Shown here piece after piece: positions 36,019 through 37,829 of a DNA stretch of 37,829 nt. The DNA lies in the NCBI GenBank assembly GCA_016719645.1, contig JADJYS010000030.1:1-37829 (forward strand), in the 5' to 3' direction. How positions within the stretch are numbered: the stretch's first letter is position 1; every line of letters begins with the position of its first letter. The notes under the pieces are model-generated. The model ran no database searches and was not told the DNA's origin. It worked only from the letters and a program-made list of their open reading frames with translations. The stretch is from a bacterium. Lineage in GTDB: Bacteria > Krumholzibacteriota > Krumholzibacteriia > LZORAL124-64-63. Made by a program: the position numbers and the translations under genes.

Positions 36019-36405
36019 ATGCGCAAGACGATCCAAGCGGCGCTGCTGGGCGCCTGGCGTGCGGCGCCATCCTGGTCGCCGGCTGCGGCCCCAGGGCCGA
36101 GGCCGCCAAGTGCGCGGACTGCGGCATGGCCGTGCCCAGGACCAGGCCACGCTGGTCGGCGGCAAGCTGTACTGCGACACTGCGCCGCCGCCCAGGGCCG
36201 CCAAGCCCGCCGGCGAGCAGCACGCCTGCGCCGCCCGCGGCATGCAGACGATGGGCGCGGCCGACATGGTCCGGCAGGGCGACCGGTGGTATTGCGCTGC
36301 TGCGTGCCGCGGCGGCGGCCCCCGATTCGACGCCGGCGGCGGCCCCCGCCAGGCGTCCCGCCGCGCCCGAAACCGCTTGCGGCCGGGGCGCCGAAGAAGC
36401 GTTAA
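36019..36405 (+). CDS. Cys-rich lipoprotein with paired zinc-ribbon-like motifs (frameshifted)
   Basis: About 128 codons. Starts MRKTIQAALLGA; after a shift it reads ILVAGCGPRAEAAKCADCG, a lipobox followed by a CxxC. Then ATLVGGKLYCDHC-type text, and a second similar half: HACAARGMQTMGAADMVRQ, GDRWYCAAACRG. So two (C..CG M...D....G..YC..C) units can be read, like repeated LIM/zinc-ribbon knuckles. The tail is Ala/Pro/Lys-rich, ending at TAA 36405. Shifts near 36055, 36145 and 36180 prevent a confident sequence. Envelope metal binding is a guess. Confidence 0.5.
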   Translation: MRKTIQAALLGAWRAAPSWSPAAAPGPRPPSARTAAWPCPGPGHAGRRQAVLRHCAAAQGRQARRRAARLRRPRHADDGRGRHGPAGRPVVLRCCVPRRRPPIRRRRRPPPGVPPRPKPLAAGAPKKR

Positions 36406-36493
36406 CGTGGGGCGTCCGGACCGATCCGGCAGCGCCGGCGCCCGACATCGAGGATCGCGGCCCGCCCGCCCGGGCGTCGCGCGGAGGACACCC

Positions 36494-37040
36494 ACGGCCA
36501 TCCTGAAGGTCGCCCGCCTGGGCCACCCCGTCCTGCGCCGGGTCGCCGACCCGAAATCCCGCCGCAGAGATCGCCGGCCCGGAGACCAGGCCCTGATCCA
36601 GGACATGTTCCAGAACATGGACGTACAACGGGATCGGCCTGGCCACCCGCAGGTGCACGTCCCAAGCAGCTGGCCCTGGTCGGCGGCGAGACCGACGACG
36701 ACGGCACGCCGCTGGTGCGCGTGGTGATCAACCCCGAGATCACCCCGACGACCGACAAGCTGTTCCGGGATGTACGCGGAGGGGTGCCTGAGCCTGCCCG
36801 GGATGCGCGGGCTACGTCGAGCGGCCCCGCGGCGGTGCGTCCGCTACCTGGACGAGGACGGCGAGGTCGTCGAGGACCTCGGGGAGCTACCAGGCGGTGG
36901 TCATGCAGCACGAGTGCGACCACCTCCAGGGCCGGGTCTTACATCGAAGGCGGATGAAGGACATCCGGCGGCTGGCCTTCGAGGAGGAGGCCGACCGCTA
37001 CCTGCCGGTGGACGTGATGAACGACGGCCAGGACGCCTGA
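36494..37040 (+). CDS. def: Peptide deformylase (frameshifted)
   Basis: Removes the formyl group from nascent N-terminal Met. About 182 codons. N-terminus AILKVARLGHPVLRRVADP with the start codon apparently read as ACG (36494-36496) after GGAGGA. Motif 1 (GIGLAAPQV) is present in pieces at about 36630-36660; then VVINPEITPTTDKLF, motif 2 EGCLSLPGMRG with the zinc Cys, and motif 3 MQHECDHLQG with both zinc His, all intact locally. C-terminus MKDIRRLAFEEEADRYLPV, stop TGA 37040. At least five one-base shifts. Independent single gene next to menaquinone genes. Confidence 0.9.
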
Positions 37041-37072
37041 GGGAACAGGACGCCTGACGAAGAAGGAGCGAG

Positions 37073-37450
37073 ATGAGCGCCGATCTGCTGACCCGGGCCG
37101 TGGAGGCCTTCCAGCAACCGCCGCTACGTCGATTCGGTCGCGCTGACCGCCGAGGGGCTCAGGGCGCCGTCAGCCGCGACGAGCATATTCTGGATGGGCC
37201 TGCACGAGGCCGCCGTCGGCTTCGAGCTGGTCGTAGATGGCCGCGCGAGGCGGCAGAAGATGATCGAAGCCATGGAGAAACTGCGCCGCTGGCTTTGCCG
37301 CTTGCAGCAACATCGAGGTCACCAGCGTGCTGGCCGGCCTGCGCCGCGGCATCGAGGAGATCCACAGCGTCGAGGTCAGCCAGAAGAGATGTTCGACACG
37401 ACCCTGCTGCCGCAGATCAGAAGCTGTCCAGGAGGGCCGACGAGCGCTGA
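37073..37450 (+). CDS. Unknown protein upstream of mqnE (frameshifted)
   Basis: About 125 codons; ATG 37073 with AAGGAG upstream, stop TGA 37450. Corrected pieces read MSADLLTRAVEAFQQ, RYVDSVALTAEGLRAPSAA, FWMGLHEAAVGFELVVDGR, MIEAMEKLRRWL, TSVLAGLRRGIEEIHSVEV, FDTTLLPQIEKLSRRADER: a mainly helical, soluble, charged protein. No signal peptide, Cys cluster or known motif. Lies 33 bases after def and 34 bases before mqnE, so probably co-transcribed. Family not recognised. Confidence 0.5.
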   Translation: MSADLLTRAVEAFQQPPLRRFGRADRRGAQGAVSRDEHILDGPARGRRRLRAGRRWPREAAEDDRSHGETAPLALPLAATSRSPACWPACAAASRRSTASRSARRDVRHDPAAADQKLSRRADER

Positions 37451-37483
37451 GGAGCCCGGCCGCGGACGACGCCGGGAGGCGCG

Positions 37484-37829
37484 ATGATCCCCATTCACCC
37501 GCTGGCCCCGTCGCACGCAAGATCGCCGCAGGCACCGCCTCGGCAGGCGCGACGGCCTGCTGCTGGCCGCGAGCGACGACCTGCCGCTGCTGGGCTGGCT
37601 GGCCCACTCCGTCCGCGAGCGGATGCACGGGCGCAAGGTCTTCTACAACATCCAGCCGGCACATCACTGCGACCAACGTCTGCGCCGTGGGCTGCAGGCT
37701 GTGCGCCTATGCCGACGACCCGAACGCCCCGGGCACCTGGAGCTACAGCCCGCAGGGAGTGCGTCAGGCAGCCCGCCGCGGCTTCATCCCCGGCACCAGT
37801 GAGTTCCACATCGTGGGCGGCCTGCACCC
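37484..37829 (+). CDS. mqnE: Aminofutalosine synthase, partial (frameshifted)
   Basis: Radical-SAM enzyme of the futalosine menaquinone pathway, 5' part only. ATG 37484. Pieces: LAPVARKIAAGTA, GLLLAASDDLPLLGWLAHS, VRERMHGRKVFYNIQ, ITATNVCAVGCRLCAYADD with the C-x3-C-x2-C cluster motif, GTWSYSPQGVRQAARRG, and EFHIVGGLHP at the window edge. The NIQ.HI.ATN and HIVGGLHP blocks suit MqnE better than MqnC, but the split cannot be final without the rest. Shifts near 37520-37550 and 37660. A menaquinone pool would be the electron source for the cytochrome systems. Confidence 0.82.
   Translation, partial: MIPIHPLAPSHARSPQAPPRQARRPAAGRERRPAAAGLAGPLRPRADARAQGLLQHPAGTSLRPTSAPWAAGCAPMPTTRTPRAPGATARRECVRQPAAASSPAPVSSTSWAACT

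Overview
The window is a very GC-rich bacterial chromosome segment. Its secreted proteins carry FlgD-like Ig-type C-terminal modules, c-type cytochromes are abundant, and the right edge holds a futalosine-type menaquinone gene. These traits suggest an uncultivated Gram-negative lineage near the FCB/Eisenbacteria-Krumholzibacteriota radiation; the phylum is inferred, not shown. Both ends (about 1-10350 and 32380-37829) are full of single-base frameshifts inside clearly conserved proteins. The middle is clean, so I read the shifts as sequence error at poorly covered ends and give whole-gene coordinates across them. No tRNA, rRNA, CRISPR array or insertion sequence was recognised.

Layout. (1) 1-5572, minus: heme operon hemE-hemN-hemH-hemG plus a CcsA/HemX-like cytochrome assembly gene. 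(2) 5604-5953: PilZ protein. (3) 6031-8471, minus: an NHL-repeat protein followed by a hexaheme cytochrome matching Geobacter OmcS motif for motif, ending in a strong terminator. (4) 8563-16859, minus: an apparent electron-conduit operon: outer-membrane beta-barrel, CsgG-like lipoprotein, second secreted CsgG-like protein, parvulin-type chaperone and a 42-CXXCH cytochrome. (5) 17048-17950, plus: divergent 7-heme cytochrome. (6) 17833-21848, minus: hemC-hemD-hemB-hemL, coupled by ATGA overlaps. (7) 21982-25568, plus: two tandem C10 (streptopain-like) peptidases. (8) 25565-27357, minus: histidine kinase and OmpR-type regulator. (9) 27660-29914, plus: a RiPP-like cassette of a 63-residue Cys-rich peptide, a LpxL-like acyltransferase-fold protein with a PqqD-like tail, and an M50-like membrane metalloprotease. 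(10) 29928-33965, minus: Crp/Fnr regulator, DUF2892 protein, monoheme cytochrome-porin fusion, YceI, monoheme lipoprotein and a heme-motif anchor-V protein. (11) 33998-35846, minus: PhoU-domain protein and Na/Pi cotransporter. (12) 36019-37829, plus: Cys-rich lipoprotein, peptide deformylase, an unknown gene and the start of mqnE.

How it fits together. Eight heme-pathway genes flank cytochrome genes encoding about 58 heme-binding motifs (42+6+7+1+1+1), so heme supply, cytochrome assembly and an extracellular electron-transfer route sit together. Both heme operons and the NHL/OmcS-like operon carry the same direct repeat GTGAC-N6-GTGACA near their starts, which suggests shared control. The two most unusual systems are the OmcS-like/42-heme conduit locus outside Geobacter-type context and the acyltransferase/M50 peptide cassette.
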